64,000 bases of DNA from NCBI GenBank assembly GCA_947579605.1, contig OX388319.1, positions 23,635,447 through 23,699,446 of the forward strand, written 5' to 3'. Position 1 is the first letter of the stretch. Every line of letters starts with the position of its first letter. The notes under the pieces were generated by a model. That model had not been told where the DNA came from and did not search any database. It worked only from the letters and a program-made list of their open reading frames with translations. The stretch is from Athripsodes cinereus (taxonomy: Eukaryota > Arthropoda > Insecta > Trichoptera > Leptoceridae). A program made the position numbers and the translations under genes. Of this stretch, positions 62,601 to 64,000 are shown piece by piece.

Positions 62601-63429
62601 AACTCGTTTTGGCGGTACATGAATTCACTTTTATTGGCATGTAAAGAACAACTATGTAGATATCTAGAGGAGCTAAATGCTTAAGACGACTGGCATTCCA
62701 TTGCTCAAGAAAGTAAGGCTTGGAGATCTATTGTTTCGAAGGCAAAGATCATGCAAGGGGTTTTTGGCCATCGGAAGGACATAAGTAAGCAAGTAAAGGA
62801 CAACTTGGATATATGAAATATTGTATGCTCTTAGTATTTCACATTCTGCTTTTAAATTATAATAGACAACTCGTGTATTTTCACTCCATAGAAAATGCCC
62901 GTCACAGTTGTGGGCGAAATGTTGGAACATAAATTGCGTTGGAAACCCAGCCACTCAGCCCGGAAGAATACTTTTCTACTGCTAATACAGATATTATTTG
63001 TAAGCGGTGTTTTATATAACTCGTGAATTTATAAAATAAATAGATAATATACAAATTATCATTCGTCATTTTTGACGAGCGATTAGAATAGTCACAATTA
63101 CTAGTAATTGTGTGTACCTATTATACTTACTAGGTACTTTTTAGCAAATTATTTTAATGCAACGATATCCAAAAATGCACAGACACACACACATACAAAC
63201 ATCAACAGAAATATCTATACATGCACCCATACCTACAAATATGCTCAGTAATAATATTAATTATTTTAAATGTACAAGTGTCTATAATGGATTTGTATGG
63301 GTATTTCCTACGCACTAGTACACCTATGTACATACAAACATACATACATATATACCAACACAACATTTTTCACAAGTTAGCTAAGCCAGCGAACTAATTG
63401 CAAATAATAAACATAGAATTCATCATCTC
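62601..63429. other. Spacer with a Penelope-like word
   Basis: 62890-62930 (AATGCCCGTCACAGTTG, GGGCGAAATGTTGGAAC) is the complement of 53280-53310. (CA)n at 63182-63196. No gene seen. Confidence 0.4.
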
Positions 63430-63484
63430 CGTTGCAATAGAAGCTAAGACATTCAGGATGGATGGCATATATCCACACTGAAAT
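63430..63484 (-). repeat. Family M fragment
   Basis: CTAAGACATTCAGGATGGAT and a CACTGAAATGAA end. Confidence 0.5.
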
Positions 63485-63992
63485 GAATAGCGTCACCTCC
63501 TCCCACAATATTCACTGCGTTCTGATGTAGTTGTCATAGGAACGGTGTATTGTGAAAGAGGGATGCCCAGGTTGACGGAACCCTTGGGGAAAGAGGAACA
63601 GTACCTACTCTTTTTGGGTAACTATCATTGGGCATTCTCAGAACATGACCCATCCAGGACCATCCATGTATTCTTCTTCTGTATGTGTCCTGCCAAGTCC
63701 CCCCGACGTTGGCGATCACCCTGGCATAGGCTTCTCGGTCCTGCGCTGTCTGGAACAACTCCTCCACACTACTTATTCCAGTCCAATCTCGTATATTGCG
63801 CAGCCACGATGTATTACTTCTGCCAGCCCCCCGGCGTCCCTCTATTTTGCCTGTCATAATCAAATGCAAAGTGTGTTACTTTTCTCAGTGCATTATATGA
63901 CCCAGATACGAGATCTTACGCACTTTGACATCCAACGGGAGTTCTTTGTCCATTCAAGCTCTTCTTAACACCTCTAATATAGTTTGTGACCC
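63485..63992 (-). pseudogene. Chimera of two RT C-terminal tails
   Basis: The minus frame 63534-63869 begins MHLIMTGKIEGRRGAGRSN, SWLRNIRDWTGI, VEELFQTAQDREAYARVIAN (the RTE-type tail of 18490/61795) and continues without a stop into IHGWSWMGHVLRMPNDSYPK (family R tail, cf. 52118). The order is reversed relative to a single protein, because one LINE fragment ended inside another on the same strand. 63870-63992 extends the first tail upstream. Confidence 0.75.
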
Positions 63993-64000
63993 TATCAGTC

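Overview
The window looks like transposon-dense, AT-rich nuclear DNA from an insect, most probably a moth or butterfly. That placement rests on the style of the repeats (TAGGTA/TACCTA-rich spacers, tRNA-headed SINEs, many RTE-like 3' relics, a Helitron end ending GGGTCAGCTAGT) and on a stretch resembling insect mitochondrial large-subunit rRNA. No database search was possible, so species and named repeat families are not assigned. I see no convincing host protein gene, no bacterial-type operon, no CRISPR array and no intact tRNA gene. The coding content is mobile elements and their ruins.

Two large non-LTR retrotransposons (LINEs) dominate. LINE-1 (insert 40128-45106) has a coiled-coil plus SGNH-esterase-like ORF1 and an endonuclease/reverse transcriptase ORF2, both open. 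It interrupts an old RTE-type relic and is flanked by TATC. Its first ~120 bases resemble mitochondrial 16S rRNA in sense orientation, which suggests a template-switch chimera made during insertion. A UUUUUUA heptamer in the ORF1 frame lies at the ORF1/ORF2 overlap and is placed for -1 frameshifting. LINE-2 (about 53.45-59.60 kb) has an unusual Cys-rich, hydrophobic ORF1 whose stop overlaps the ORF2 start as ATGA. Its ORF1 is split by a 950-bp hAT-like element with an 8-bp target duplication; leaving that element out, the frame is continuous.

Layout. 0-8 kb: LINE 3' ends, an RTE relic and a 346-bp Helitron. 8-12 kb: SINEs with a nested LINE fragment, and a pogo/Tigger-like element. 12.3-14.2 kb: a ~38-bp minisatellite of about 50 copies. 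14.8-30 kb: mixed relics, including a Penelope-like GIY-YIG endonuclease fragment, a 217-bp foldback element and a perfect 50-bp palindrome. 30.1-33.6 kb: a candidate DNA transposon with CACTGAGAAAA ends carrying a minus-strand set of mini-exons, two of them a tandem exon-intron duplication. 33.8-40 kb: repeats and a truncated LINE. 40-45 kb: LINE-1. 45-53 kb: relics and a foldback element. 53.4-59.6 kb: LINE-2. 59.6-64 kb: relics ending in a chimeric RT-tail frame.

Dispersed families, with names used only here: SINE-A, SINE-B and SINE-C (tRNA-headed); family M (~250 bp, ends in a (TAG)n-like tail); family U (LINE 3' UTR with GATAAACTCGCCCTC); family P and family R (C-terminal tails of endonuclease-RT genes); family Q (short hairpin element); RTE (relics of an RTE-like ORF 3' end). 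Several truncated LINE copies share a 3' stem-loop just before the tail.
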